64,000 nucleotides of DNA from Burkholderia sp. BCC0322 (GTDB lineage: Bacteria; Pseudomonadota; Gammaproteobacteria; Burkholderiales; Burkholderiaceae). The stretch is taken from NCBI RefSeq assembly GCF_902833045.1, contig NZ_CADFDU010000014.1:1-64000 (forward strand), read 5' to 3'. Every line of letters begins with the position of its first letter. Position 1 is the first letter of the stretch. The notes beneath the pieces are model-generated. The model made no database searches. It was given only the letters and a program-made list of their open reading frames with translations, and had not been told where the DNA came from. The translations under genes were made by a program, and so were the position numbers. Shown here piece after piece: positions 51,199 to 60,175 of this stretch.

Positions 51199-51423
51199 TC
51201 AGACGTGAACGATTTCCCATTCGGCGATTTCGTGTGGCACTTCGAGCGTTGCCGTGTCCAGTTCGGACAGTTGCTCGCAGTCGCCGCGGGAGATGTGGTC
51301 GGCAGCCACTTCGGGGCACGAGAATGCGCCGAGCAGGGCGTTGCCGAACGTCGCTTCCCAGCCGCCGTTACCCGGCAGGATGTAGAACGACCCGAGCGCT
51401 GAACCAAAGCGAAATCCCTTCAT
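51199..51423 (-). CDS. Hypothetical 74-residue protein
   Basis: The protein starts [20 protein letters not shown] behind GGAGAACGG, a plausible ribosome-binding site. It is acidic in its second half ([19 protein letters not shown]), with two cysteines (FSCPEV, GDCEQL). No signal peptide or membrane segment. No family is recognised. A frame extends upstream but is not supported by a start or composition. Confidence 0.6.
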   Translation of the reverse strand: MKGFRFGSALGSFYILPGNGGWEATFGNALLGAFSCPEVAADHISRGDCEQLSELDTATLEVPHEIAEWEIVHV

Positions 51424-52096
51424 TTCCGTTCTCCCTTTCTGATCACACGCGATTCTGTTGTGCCTCTGCCGGTTCGGCCGGCTTGTGGCCCGACTGGCTG
51501 CTTGCGCCGGCTTCCGTCTCGAACGTCGTGGCGAAGCGTCAGTGCATGGGACAAAGTCTACGTCCGCGACCCGCCCGGATGGTGCATGTAGAACGGCTTC
51601 ACTAAACAAAAATTTCCTTTTAAAAACAGATAATTATTTCGTTCGTTTTATATTGCGGAACGTTTTTTGGCATCGCGAAACGGGGATTTTGTGCCCTGCA
51701 CCACGAATTTTTACAACGCAGAGACTTGTTCCGCATCGTGAAATATTGGCGGGTTTGCGGATCGGTGAAGCGCTAGGCGTCGTGGCGGGGCCGGACGGCA
51801 GGCGCGAGGCGACCGCTTGCGCACTGCCCGGGGCAGGGTTGAGTGGCGCTTCGGCCGCGAGTGAAAGGCCGTACGTCGTCGATCGACGATGCGGGTCGAG
51901 GCGCACCGAATCCGGTGCGTCGTCGCCGTGCCCTGCGGCGTATCGCCGCCTGGCCGGCCGCGGCGTTTCTCGATTTGGGCCTGCGGTTATGATGACGCGG
52001 GCATCGGGATTGGCGTCGCGCATCGGCGCTTCAGCGGGTTGGCACGGGCGTCGTGGCGGCCGCGCGACCCATAGCATGAATAACGAGGAACGATTG
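51424..52096. promoter_or_regulatory. Long AT-rich intergenic region upstream of the multicopper oxidase
   Basis: This 673-base region has no supportable gene. Bases 51600-51745 are AT-rich and hold GCGGAAC (51655-51661) and GTTCCGC (51728-51734) as an inverted pair. Two direct copies GCATCGCGAAAC (51670-51681) and GCATCGTGAAAT (51733-51744) overlap this. The pattern resembles IclR-type operators. The rest (51750-52096) is GC-rich and unremarkable. Confidence 0.4.
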
Positions 52097-53695
52097 ATGA
52101 TACGGAGAACCTTCCTGTCGCGCGCCATCGGTGTCGTGGCCGCTTCGCTGTTCGCGCGCACCGCATGGGCGCAGCATGCAGGTCACGCCGGCATGGATTC
52201 GATGGGCGGCATGCCTGGCATGTCGGACATGTCGGGGATGGCGGGTCACGGGCAGCACGGTAAATCCGCGCCGGCCGCGCTCGCGGCTGCCGATGCGCTG
52301 CCGGCCGGTGCGCCATTGGCGGCGCTGCGCACGCTCGTGAACGAAAGCCGCGAGCCCGGCACGTTCCGGGCCACGCTGGTGGCGCAGCCGGTGGCGCGCA
52401 CGATGCTGCGCGGTGCTCGGCCGACCACCTTCTGGCAGTTCGGTGCGGGCACGCAGGGCCCCGTCGTCGGTCCGCTGATCGACGTGCGCGAGGGCGACAC
52501 GGTCGAGATCAGGTTCGTGAACAAGCTGCCGCAGCCGTCGACGATCCACTGGCACGGCCTGCCCGTGCCGCCTGACCAGGACGGCAACCCTTCCGATCCC
52601 GTCGCGCCCGGCGCGTCGCGCGTGTACCGCTTCACGTTGCCGAAGGGGAGTGCCGGCACCTACTGGTACCACCCGCATCCGCACATGATGACGGCCGAGC
52701 AGGTCTTTCGTGGGCTGGCCGGTCCGTTCGTCGTGCGCGCCGCGGACGATCCGCTGGCGGGCTGGCCCGAGCGCAACCTGTTCGTGTCGGACCTGAAGCT
52801 TGCGCGTGACGGCACGATTGCACCGAACGACATGATGGACTGGATGAACGGCCGCGAGGGCCAGTTCGTGCTGGTCAACGGCGCACGCCGGCCGCGGATC
52901 GACGTCGCGGGCGACGAGCGCTGGCGCGTGTGGAACGCGTGCAGTGCGCGCTACCTGCGCGTCGCGTTCGACGACGGCCGCGCGTTCGAGCACGTGGGCA
53001 CCGACGGCGGGCTGTTCGCCGCGCCGCGCCGCGTCACGTCGCTGCTGATCGCGCCGGGCGAACGTGCGGAGCTGCTGGTGCGCGCCGGCGATCGTGCGTC
53101 GCGCGCGGTGCTGCAGGCGGCCGAATACGACCGCCGCAAGATGTCGATGTCGCACGATGACGGACACGGCAGCCTGCCGCCCGATCCGGCGCTGGCCCTG
53201 GCTGACGTCGTATTCGCGCCGGCCGCCGCACGTGCGCTGCCGGAGACCCTGCGCGCGGTGCCGCCGCTGGGCGAGCCGGTCGCGCACAAGGAGGTCGCGT
53301 TCGGCGAAGAGATGGACATGGACGCGATGATGAAGGGCGCGGCGCACGGCCGCCCGGCGGGCATGCGCTTCACGATCAACGGCGAGACCTACGCGCCGCA
53401 TCGCGCGACGCTGACGAGCCGCCGTGGCGACGTCGAGCGCTGGACGATCCGCAACGGCACCGACATGGATCACCCGTTCCACCTGCACGGCACGCAGTTC
53501 CAGGTGACCGAGCGCGCGTCGGGCGGCTCGCGCACGAGCGAACCGTTCCGCGCATGGCGCGATACCGTGAACGTGCGCAGCGGCGAAACCGTGACGATTC
53601 TCGTCGCGCAAGACATGTCCGGCGAGCGCATGTTTCATTGCCACATTCTCGAACACGAGGATCTCGGCATGATGGGCACGCTGAAGGTCGTGTAA
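52097..53695 (+). CDS. Multicopper oxidase, Tat-exported, Met/His-rich
   Basis: The 532-residue periplasmic copper oxidase has a Tat signal (IRRTFLSRAIGVVAASLF, cleavage near AWA-QH). An N-terminal Met/His-rich stretch (MPGMSDMSGMAGHGQHG) could bind copper. The copper ligands are in STIHWHGLPVP, YWYHPHPH, MDHPFHLHGTQF and RMFHCHILEHEDLGMMG (type 1, 2 and 3 copper). The MSMSHDDGHG and EEMDMDAMMKG stretches are more Met clusters. It resembles copper-tolerance oxidases (CueO/CopA-like). The start at 52097 has GAGGAA; an upstream ATG (52076) is in frame. Confidence 0.9.
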   Translation: MIRRTFLSRAIGVVAASLFARTAWAQHAGHAGMDSMGGMPGMSDMSGMAGHGQHGKSAPAALAAADALPAGAPLAALRTLVNESREPGTFRATLVAQPVARTMLRGARPTTFWQFGAGTQGPVVGPLIDVREGDTVEIRFVNKLPQPSTIHWHGLPVPPDQDGNPSDPVAPGASRVYRFTLPKGSAGTYWYHPHPHMMTAEQVFRGLAGPFVVRAADDPLAGWPERNLFVSDLKLARDGTIAPNDMMDWMNGREGQFVLVNGARRPRIDVAGDERWRVWNACSARYLRVAFDDGRAFEHVGTDGGLFAAPRRVTSLLIAPGERAELLVRAGDRASRAVLQAAEYDRRKMSMSHDDGHGSLPPDPALALADVVFAPAAARALPETLRAVPPLGEPVAHKEVAFGEEMDMDAMMKGAAHGRPAGMRFTINGETYAPHRATLTSRRGDVERWTIRNGTDMDHPFHLHGTQFQVTERASGGSRTSEPFRAWRDTVNVRSGETVTILVAQDMSGERMFHCHILEHEDLGMMGTLKVV

Positions 53696-53785
53696 CGAAG
53701 TGGCGATTATGTTTCACGCACCGGACGAGTATCCGATTTGCGCGCGAGACAAGACAATGTGTGTTCAATTATCGGGATTGAACGA

Positions 53786-53822
53786 AAAGGCCGGCCAATC
53801 AATAATCGATTGGCCAGCCTTG
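53786..53822. terminator. Hairpin after the multicopper oxidase
   Basis: GGCCAATC (53793-53800) pairs with GATTGGCC (53808-53815), with flanking AAGGC/GCCTT. It may act as a second minus-strand terminator for the cold-shock gene or as an mRNA 3'-end structure for the oxidase. Confidence 0.5.
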
Positions 53823-53866
53823 AAAAAAAAGAAACCCGGCGCAATGCGCCGGGTTTCTTCGTCTGA
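53823..53866 (-). terminator. Terminator of the cold-shock gene
   Basis: The stem GAAACCCGGCGC/GCGCCGGGTTTC with an AAT loop is followed on the minus strand by eight T. It is 21 bases past the stop codon. Confidence 0.9.
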
Positions 53867-53877
53867 TATCCGGTGCC

Positions 53878-54081
53878 TTATACGGCCTGGATGTTCGACG
53901 CTTGCTTGCCCTTCGGCCCTTGGACGACGTCAAAGCTCACCTTCTGGCCTTCCTTCAGCGTCTTGAAGCCATTCATGGTGATAGCCGAGAAGTGCGCAAA
54001 CAGATCCTCACCGCCCTCATCGGGAGTGATGAAACCGAAGCCCTTCGCGTCGTTGAACCACTTAACGATACCAGTTGCCAT
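53878..54081 (-). CDS. cspA: Cold-shock protein (CspA family)
   Basis: A 67-residue single-strand nucleic-acid-binding OB-fold. RNP-1 KGFGFITP and RNP-2 DLFAHF are intact ([20 protein letters not shown] at the start). Its own terminator follows; up to about 540 bases lie upstream without a gene. A long 5' leader is typical of cold-shock mRNAs and is possible here, but no cold box was recognised. Confidence 0.95.
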   Translation of the reverse strand: MATGIVKWFNDAKGFGFITPDEGGEDLFAHFSAITMNGFKTLKEGQKVSFDVVQGPKGKQASNIQAV

Positions 54082-54625
54082 TTCCTACTTCCCCTGTCAC
54101 ACAGTCGCTGCTACTTACCACGAGCACGCTCGAAAAGCTAAACGACCGGAAAATGCAGCCGTTCCCCCCTCACAAGCTCACCTCGGCCTCTTTCATTTTG
54201 CCAACCGGCAAATTGAAAAAAGTGCCAGCTTGATTGTTGGCGCTCTTTATTGGAGTGTCAAGTGGAATTTTTAGACGTTTAGAGGGACGTTGTAAAGAAC
54301 CCAGTTTCAGGGTTTTTCCGGCTTTGCTTAGCAGCAGGCGGCCAAGCGCGAGAACTTGAAAAGCCGCATAATCGGCTCATATACCAGGCTCGAGTGACGC
54401 GCGTTCGAGCCGTCCCGGCTTGTGGGATACTGGATGCGGATACGACGTCCGGTGCTGTTCCCCCAGACGGTTCGTGTTCCGCGCCACGCGTGAAAGCCGG
54501 CACCGCAGCCGGCTTTCGTATGGCGCGAAGAAGATCGCGTGTTCCGGGATACCGGGGAGGGCGCCGGCCGGTCGGTCGGGTAATGGCAGGATTGCGGGCC
54601 TGTCCGAGTTGTTTAGAATGGGTGT
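54082..54625. promoter_or_regulatory. Divergent cspA/clpS intergenic region
   Basis: This 544-base region has no gene. The cspA side (to about 54290) is AT-rich and probably carries its promoter and leader. The clpS side has a GC hairpin GAAAGCCGGC.../...GCCGGCTTTC (near 54491-54520), which looks like a stem without a T-run. Confidence 0.45.
54592..54619 (+). promoter_or_regulatory. clpS: clpS promoter, predicted leaderless start
   Basis: TTGCGG and TAGAAT are separated by 16 bases. The -10 ends 6 bases before the clpS ATG, so transcription would start at or next to the A of ATG. No Shine-Dalgarno is present. Confidence 0.6.
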
Positions 54626-54940
54626 ATGGCGATTATCCCGGACAAGCAGGACAGCACCGTCCTGGAACGCAAGCAGCAGAAGCTCAAGCCGCCTTCGATG
54701 TACAAGGTGGTGCTGCTGAACGACGACTTCACGCCGATGGAATTCGTCGTGATGGTGGTCCAGGAGTATTTCAAGAAGGATCGCGAGACGGCCACGCAGA
54801 TCATGCTGAAGGTTCATCGCGAAGGGCGAGGAGTTTGTGGGGTCTATACGCGGGACATCGCGTCGACCAAGGTTGAGCAAGTCGTTACCCATGCGCGGCA
54901 GGCCGGGCATCCGCTGCAGTGCGTGATGGAGGAAGCATGA
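54626..54940 (+). CDS. clpS: ATP-dependent Clp protease adaptor ClpS
   Basis: ClpS binds the N-domain of ClpA and delivers N-end-rule substrates. It has 104 residues. The substrate-pocket motif [18 protein letters not shown], the helix [19 protein letters not shown] and the C-terminal [15 protein letters not shown] are conserved. The stop overlaps the clpA start (ATGA). Confidence 0.96.
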   Translation: MAIIPDKQDSTVLERKQQKLKPPSMYKVVLLNDDFTPMEFVVMVVQEYFKKDRETATQIMLKVHREGRGVCGVYTRDIASTKVEQVVTHARQAGHPLQCVMEEA

Positions 54941-57237
54941 TTGCCCAGGAATTGGAAGTCAGCCTGCACATGGCGTTCATGGAAGCACGCCAGGCGCGCC
55001 ATGAGTTCATTACGGTCGAGCATTTGCTGCTGGCCCTGCTGGATAATCCGACGGCAGCCGAGGTGTTGCGCGCGTGCGCGGCAAACATCGAGGACTTGCG
55101 TCAGAACCTGCGCAATTTCATCCACGACAACACACCTACCGTCCCGGGCACCGACGATGTCGATACCCAGCCGACGCTCGGTTTCCAGCGCGTGATCCAG
55201 CGCGCGATCATGCACGTCCAGTCGACGTCGAACGGCAAGAAGGAAGTCACCGGCGCGAACGTGCTGGTCGCGATCTTCGGCGAGAAGGATTCGCATGCCG
55301 TGTACTACCTGCAGCAGCAGGGCGTCACGCGCCTCGACGTCGTGAACTTCATTTCGCACGGCATCGCGAAGACGAACAACGGCGAAGCCGCGAAGTCGTC
55401 CGATGCGAACGCGGAAAGCGAAGACGCGAATGCGCAGAAGGAAACGCCGCTCGCGCAATTCACGCAGAACCTGAACCAGATGGCGAAGGACGGCCGTATC
55501 GATCCGCTGATCGGTCGCGAGCCCGAGGTCGAGCGCGTGGTCCAGGTGCTGTGCCGTCGCCGCAAGAACAATCCGCTGCTCGTCGGCGAGGCCGGCGTCG
55601 GCAAGACCGCGATCGCGGAGGGGCTCGCTTATCGCATCACGCGCGGCGAAGTGCCGGACATCCTCGCGAACGCGCAGGTCTACTCGCTCGACATGGGCGC
55701 GCTGCTGGCGGGCACCAAGTACCGCGGCGATTTCGAGCAACGTCTGAAGACGGTGCTGAAGGAGCTGAAGGAGCGTCCGCACGCGATCCTGTTCATCGAC
55801 GAAATTCACACGCTGATCGGCGCGGGCGCCGCGTCGGGCGGCACGCTCGATGCATCGAACCTGCTGAAGCCGGCGTTGTCGTCGGGCACGCTCAAGTGCA
55901 TCGGCGCGACCACGTTCACCGAGTATCGCGGCATCTTCGAGAAGGACGCGGCGCTGTCGCGGCGCTTCCAGAAGGTCGACGTGACGGAGCCGACCGTCGA
56001 GCAGACGGTCGCGATCCTGCGCGGGCTGAAGTCGCGCTTCGAGGAGCATCACGGCGTCAAGTATTCGTCGGGTGCGCTGTCGGCCGCGGCCGAGCTGTCG
56101 GCGCGCTTCATCACCGACCGTCACCTGCCGGACAAGGCGATCGACGTGATCGACGAAGCGGGCGCCGCCCAGCGCATCCTGCCGAAGTCGAAGCAGAAGA
56201 AGACGATCGGCAAGAGCGAGATCGAGGAAATCATCTCGAAGATCGCGCGTGTGCCGGCCCAGAGCGTGTCGCAGGACGATCGCAGCAAGCTGCAGACGCT
56301 CGACCGCGACCTGAAGAGCGTCGTGTTCGGCCAGGATCCGGCGATCGACGCGCTGGCTGCCTCGATCAAGATGGCGCGTGCGGGCCTCGGCAAGATGGAC
56401 AAGCCGATCGGCGCGTTCCTGTTCTCCGGCCCGACGGGCGTCGGCAAGACCGAAGTGGCGCGCCAGCTCGCGTTCACGCTCGGCATCGAGCTGATCCGCT
56501 TCGACATGTCGGAATACATGGAGCGTCACGCGGTGAGCCGCCTGATCGGTGCGCCGCCGGGCTACGTCGGATTCGACCAGGGTGGCTTGCTGACCGAAGC
56601 CGTCACGAAGAAGCCGCACTGCGTGCTGCTGCTCGACGAAATCGAGAAGGCGCATCCGGACATCTTCAACGTGCTGCTGCAGGTGATGGACCACGGCACG
56701 CTGACGGACAACAACGGCCGCAAGGCGGATTTCCGCAACGTCATCATCATCATGACGACGAACGCGGGCGCCGAGTCGATGCAGAAGGCGACGATCGGCT
56801 TCACGACGCGCCGCGAGACGGGCGACGAGATGACCGACATCAAGCGCCTGTTCACGCCGGAGTTCCGCAACCGCCTGGATTCGATCATCAGCTTCCGCTC
56901 GCTCGATGAGGAAATCATCATGCGCGTGGTCGACAAGTTCCTGATCCAGCTCGAGGAACAGCTGCACGAGAAGAAGGTCGACGCGCTCTTCACCGACGCG
57001 TTGCGCAAGCATCTCGCGAAGCACGGCTTCGACCCGCTGATGGGCGCGCGGCCGATGCAGCGGCTGATCCAGGACACGATCCGGCGCGCGCTGGCCGACG
57101 AGCTGCTGTTCGGCAAGCTCGTCAACGGCGGCCACGTGACGGTCGATGTCGACGAAAGCGACAAGGTGCAGTTGTCGTTCGACAAGCTGGCGAATCCGCC
57201 GCACAAGCCGAACGAAGAGGCTGTCGAAGTCGAGTAA
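54937..57237 (+). CDS. clpA: ATP-dependent Clp protease ATP-binding subunit ClpA
   Basis: ClpA is the AAA+ unfoldase that feeds ClpP. It has 766 residues. An N-domain (1-150) is followed by two AAA+ modules with Walker [14 protein letters not shown] near 217 and [13 protein letters not shown] near 498. Walker [12 protein letters not shown] and [11 protein letters not shown] are intact. The ClpP-binding IGL-type loop lies in [11 protein letters not shown]. The partner clpP is outside the window. Confidence 0.97.
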   Translation: MIAQELEVSLHMAFMEARQARHEFITVEHLLLALLDNPTAAEVLRACAANIEDLRQNLRNFIHDNTPTVPGTDDVDTQPTLGFQRVIQRAIMHVQSTSNGKKEVTGANVLVAIFGEKDSHAVYYLQQQGVTRLDVVNFISHGIAKTNNGEAAKSSDANAESEDANAQKETPLAQFTQNLNQMAKDGRIDPLIGREPEVERVVQVLCRRRKNNPLLVGEAGVGKTAIAEGLAYRITRGEVPDILANAQVYSLDMGALLAGTKYRGDFEQRLKTVLKELKERPHAILFIDEIHTLIGAGAASGGTLDASNLLKPALSSGTLKCIGATTFTEYRGIFEKDAALSRRFQKVDVTEPTVEQTVAILRGLKSRFEEHHGVKYSSGALSAAAELSARFITDRHLPDKAIDVIDEAGAAQRILPKSKQKKTIGKSEIEEIISKIARVPAQSVSQDDRSKLQTLDRDLKSVVFGQDPAIDALAASIKMARAGLGKMDKPIGAFLFSGPTGVGKTEVARQLAFTLGIELIRFDMSEYMERHAVSRLIGAPPGYVGFDQGGLLTEAVTKKPHCVLLLDEIEKAHPDIFNVLLQVMDHGTLTDNNGRKADFRNVIIIMTTNAGAESMQKATIGFTTRRETGDEMTDIKRLFTPEFRNRLDSIISFRSLDEEIIMRVVDKFLIQLEEQLHEKKVDALFTDALRKHLAKHGFDPLMGARPMQRLIQDTIRRALADELLFGKLVNGGHVTVDVDESDKVQLSFDKLANPPHKPNEEAVEVE

Positions 57238-57314
57238 GCGATAATCGGGTAGTTCATGCGAACGGCGCGGGATGTTTTCCGCGCCGTTTCGTTTTATCTG
57301 GCGCCGGCGGCGCG

Positions 57315-58721
57315 ATGGTGGTGCAGGGGAGTGGCAACGCAGTGACACAACAACAACGGACGTTCGACGACATCGTCGCGCGCGAACAGGGTTTGCGCCA
57401 TGCGCTGACGTCAGGGCAGATGGCGATGATCGCGATCGGCGGCGCGATCGGCACGGGGCTGTTCCTCGGCAGCGGGTTCGCGATCGGGCTGGCCGGCCCG
57501 AGCGTGCTGGTGTCGTACGCGATCGGCGCGCTGATCGCGCTGCTGCTGATGGGCGCGCTCGCGGAAATGACGGTCGCGCATCCGACGGCCGGCTCGTTCG
57601 GCGCGTATGCCGAGCACTATGTCGGCCCGCTCGCGGGCTTCCTGGTGCGCTATGCGTACTGGTTCGCGGTCGTGTTCGCGATCGGCACCGAGATCAGCGC
57701 GATCGCCGTGTTCATGAAGTACTGGTTCCCGGCCGTGCCCGGCTGGTATTGGGTGATCGGTTTCTCCACGCTGCTGATCGCCGTGAACCTCGCGAGCGTC
57801 ACGCTGTACGGCACGGTCGAATACGCGTTCTCGCTGCTGAAGATCGCGGCGATCGTGGTGTTCATCGTGCTTGGCGCATATCTCGTGTGGTCGGCGCCGG
57901 CCGCATCGGGCATCGGTTTCGCGAACTACACCGCGCACGGCGGCTTCATGCCCAAGGGGCCGTGGGGCACGTGGGTCGCGGTGATCGTCGCGATCTTCAG
58001 TTACATGAGCATCGAAGCCGTCGCGATCGCGGCGGGCGAGGCGCGCGATCCGCAGCACGCGGTCACGCGCGCGTTCCGCTCGACCGTGTTCCGGCTCGTG
58101 CTGTTCTATCTGTTGACGCTGTCGCTGATGCTCGCGATCGTGCCGTGGACGCAGGCCGGCACCGACGAAAGCCCGTTCGTGAAGGTGATGGCCGCGACCC
58201 ACGTGCCGTACGCGGCGGGCGTGATCAACTTCGTGCTGCTGATCGCGGCGCTATCCGCGATGAACAGCCAGCTTTACGTGACGACGCGGATGATGTTCAG
58301 CCTGTCGCGCGCACGGCTCGCGCCCGCGGTGTTCGGCCGGCTCGGGTCGAACGGCGTGCCGCGCGCGGCGCTGTGGATCTCGACGAGCGGCGTCGCCGTC
58401 GCGGCCGTGCTGGTCGCGCTGGCGCCCGACACGGCGTTCACCGTGATGATGGCGATCGCGATGTTCGGCGCGCTGTTCACGTGGCTGATGATCTTCGTCA
58501 CGCACCTGCGCTTTCGCGCGCAGTATCGCGGCCCCGCGCTCGCGTTCCGGATGTGGGGGCACCCGTTCGGCAGCCTGCTCGGTGCGGGGCTCGTCGCGGC
58601 GATCCTGTTCACGACTGCGTTCACGCGCGAATTCCGGATGACGATGGTGGTTGGCGTCGTGTTCGTCGTGCTGCTGACGCTCGCGTACGCGCTGCATTAC
58701 CGGCACCAACACGCGCGTTGA
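57315..58721 (+). CDS. Amino acid permease (APC family)
   Basis: A 468-residue transporter with about 12 transmembrane segments. The first carries IAIGGAIGTGLFLGSGFAIG, the family signature, and GALAEMTVAHPTAGSFGAYA follows. It resembles the proline/GABA/aromatic amino-acid branch; the substrate is uncertain. The ATG at 57315 is used; GTG 57343 (VTQQQRTFDD) is a possible alternative. No partner genes. Confidence 0.88.
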   Translation: MVVQGSGNAVTQQQRTFDDIVAREQGLRHALTSGQMAMIAIGGAIGTGLFLGSGFAIGLAGPSVLVSYAIGALIALLLMGALAEMTVAHPTAGSFGAYAEHYVGPLAGFLVRYAYWFAVVFAIGTEISAIAVFMKYWFPAVPGWYWVIGFSTLLIAVNLASVTLYGTVEYAFSLLKIAAIVVFIVLGAYLVWSAPAASGIGFANYTAHGGFMPKGPWGTWVAVIVAIFSYMSIEAVAIAAGEARDPQHAVTRAFRSTVFRLVLFYLLTLSLMLAIVPWTQAGTDESPFVKVMAATHVPYAAGVINFVLLIAALSAMNSQLYVTTRMMFSLSRARLAPAVFGRLGSNGVPRAALWISTSGVAVAAVLVALAPDTAFTVMMAIAMFGALFTWLMIFVTHLRFRAQYRGPALAFRMWGHPFGSLLGAGLVAAILFTTAFTREFRMTMVVGVVFVVLLTLAYALHYRHQHAR

Positions 58722-58857
58722 TGGTTGCGGCGCGGCCGCCCACGGCGTTTTTCCGCTCGCTAAGGTTCCGTTAAGCCCGCGGCGACTACATTCGATCCTG
58801 TCTGCAAGGCAGACCGGCCCGCGCCGGCCTGCCGCTTTCCTGCAAAAAGGGGTTCGA

Positions 58858-59628
58858 ATGAACAAACTTCCCGAAATCACGCTCGCGTTCTGGATCATGA
58901 AGATCTGCGCGACGACGCTCGGCGAAACCGGCGGCGACCTGCTGTCGATGACGCTGAACGTCGGCTACGCGGTGAGCTCCATCCTGCTGTTTGGTTTCTT
59001 TCTCGTGACGCTGGGCGCGCAGCTCAGGACGACACGCTATCGTCCGGCAATCTACTGGGCGGTGATCGTCGCGACGAGCACCGCCGGCACGACGATGTCC
59101 GACTTCATGGACCGCACGTTGGGCCTCGGCTATGCGGCCGGCTCGTCGATCCTGGTCGCGATCCTGCTGGCCATCTTCGCGGTGTGGCGCCTCAGCGGCG
59201 AATCGCTGTCGGTCGACCTGATCCGCACGCGCAAGGTCGAATTGTTGTACTGGATCGCGATCCTGTTCTCGAACACGCTCGGCACCGCGCTTGGCGACTT
59301 CCTGGCGGACAGCTCCGGGTTCGGCTTTGGCGGCGGCGCGCTGCTGATCGGCGGGCTGCTCGCGGTGATCGTGCTGGCGCACTATTTCACGCAGATCTCG
59401 GGCGTGCTGCTGTTCTGGGCCGCGTTCGTGCTCACGCGCCCGTTCGGCGCGACGGTCGGCGACCTGCTGACGAAGCCGGTTGCGAAGGGCGGCCTCGCGC
59501 TCGGCACGATCGGTTCGTCGGCCGTGCTACTGGGCGTGCTGGTCGCGATGGTGATCTACGCGATCGCGACTCAATCGAGGCAGCGCGACCTGACTCCCGC
59601 ACGGATCGCGCAACCCGTCGAGGAATGA
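58858..59628 (+). CDS. COG4705-like membrane protein with four internal repeats
   Basis: A 256-residue protein of about eight transmembrane segments. Four repeats have the same pattern: TTLGETGGDLLSMTLNVGYA, STAGTTMSDFMDRTLGLGYA, NTLGTALGDFLADSSGFGFG and RPFGATVGDLLTKPVAKGG. Each has T/S-x-x-G-x-x-x-x-D. It matches uncharacterised membrane proteins of the COG4705 type. The function is unknown. The repeats suggest a pseudo-tetrameric membrane bundle with one acidic residue per repeat. Confidence 0.8.
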   Translation: MNKLPEITLAFWIMKICATTLGETGGDLLSMTLNVGYAVSSILLFGFFLVTLGAQLRTTRYRPAIYWAVIVATSTAGTTMSDFMDRTLGLGYAAGSSILVAILLAIFAVWRLSGESLSVDLIRTRKVELLYWIAILFSNTLGTALGDFLADSSGFGFGGGALLIGGLLAVIVLAHYFTQISGVLLFWAAFVLTRPFGATVGDLLTKPVAKGGLALGTIGSSAVLLGVLVAMVIYAIATQSRQRDLTPARIAQPVEE

Positions 59629-59640
59629 TGGGCGAAGAAA

Positions 59641-59664
59641 AAAGGGCCGTGAGGCCCTTTTTTC
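59641..59664. terminator. Terminator between the four-repeat protein gene and dut
   Basis: AAAGGGCC-GTGA-GGCCCTTT is followed by TTTT on the plus strand and preceded by AAAA. It can serve both convergent genes. Confidence 0.9.
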
Positions 59665-59674
59665 GTTGTGTACC

Positions 59675-60121
59675 TCAGTGGCGGCCAGTGCTGCCGAACC
59701 CACCCTCGCCACGATCGCTTTGCGCGAAATCGTCGACGATGTTGAACTGCGCCTGCACGACCGGCACGATCACGAGCTGGGCGAGCCGCTCGAACGGATT
59801 CAGCACGAACTCGGTCTGGCCGCGGTTCCACGTCGAGATCATCAGCTGGCCCTGGTAGTCGGAATCGATCAGGCCGACGAGGTTGCCGAGCACGATGCCG
59901 TGCTTGTGGCCGAGGCCCGAGCGCGGCAGGATCAGCGCCGCGTAGCCGGGATCGGCGAGGTGGATCGCGAGGCCGGTCGGCACGAGCGTCGTTTCACCCG
60001 GCTTGAGCGTCAGCGGCGCATCGAGGCACGCACGCAGGTCGAGGCCCGCGCTGCCGGTAGTCGCGTAGGCGGGCAGGTAGTCGCGCATGCGCGCGTCGAG
60101 AATCTTCAGGTCGAGTTTCAT
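59675..60121 (-). CDS. dut: dUTP diphosphatase
   Basis: Dut hydrolyses dUTP to dUMP, preventing uracil incorporation into DNA. It has 148 residues. Motif [22 protein letters not shown] and the catalytic Asp region [12 protein letters not shown] are present, and the C-terminal Phe loop [12 protein letters not shown]. The gene lies downstream of coaBC, as in many bacteria. Confidence 0.96.
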   Translation of the reverse strand: MKLDLKILDARMRDYLPAYATTGSAGLDLRACLDAPLTLKPGETTLVPTGLAIHLADPGYAALILPRSGLGHKHGIVLGNLVGLIDSDYQGQLMISTWNRGQTEFVLNPFERLAQLVIVPVVQAQFNIVDDFAQSDRGEGGFGSTGRH

Positions 60122-60175
60122 GCGGTCGTCGGATGGGGCGGGAAGGGCGCGGCAGCAACGCCGCCGCGCGGGAGA

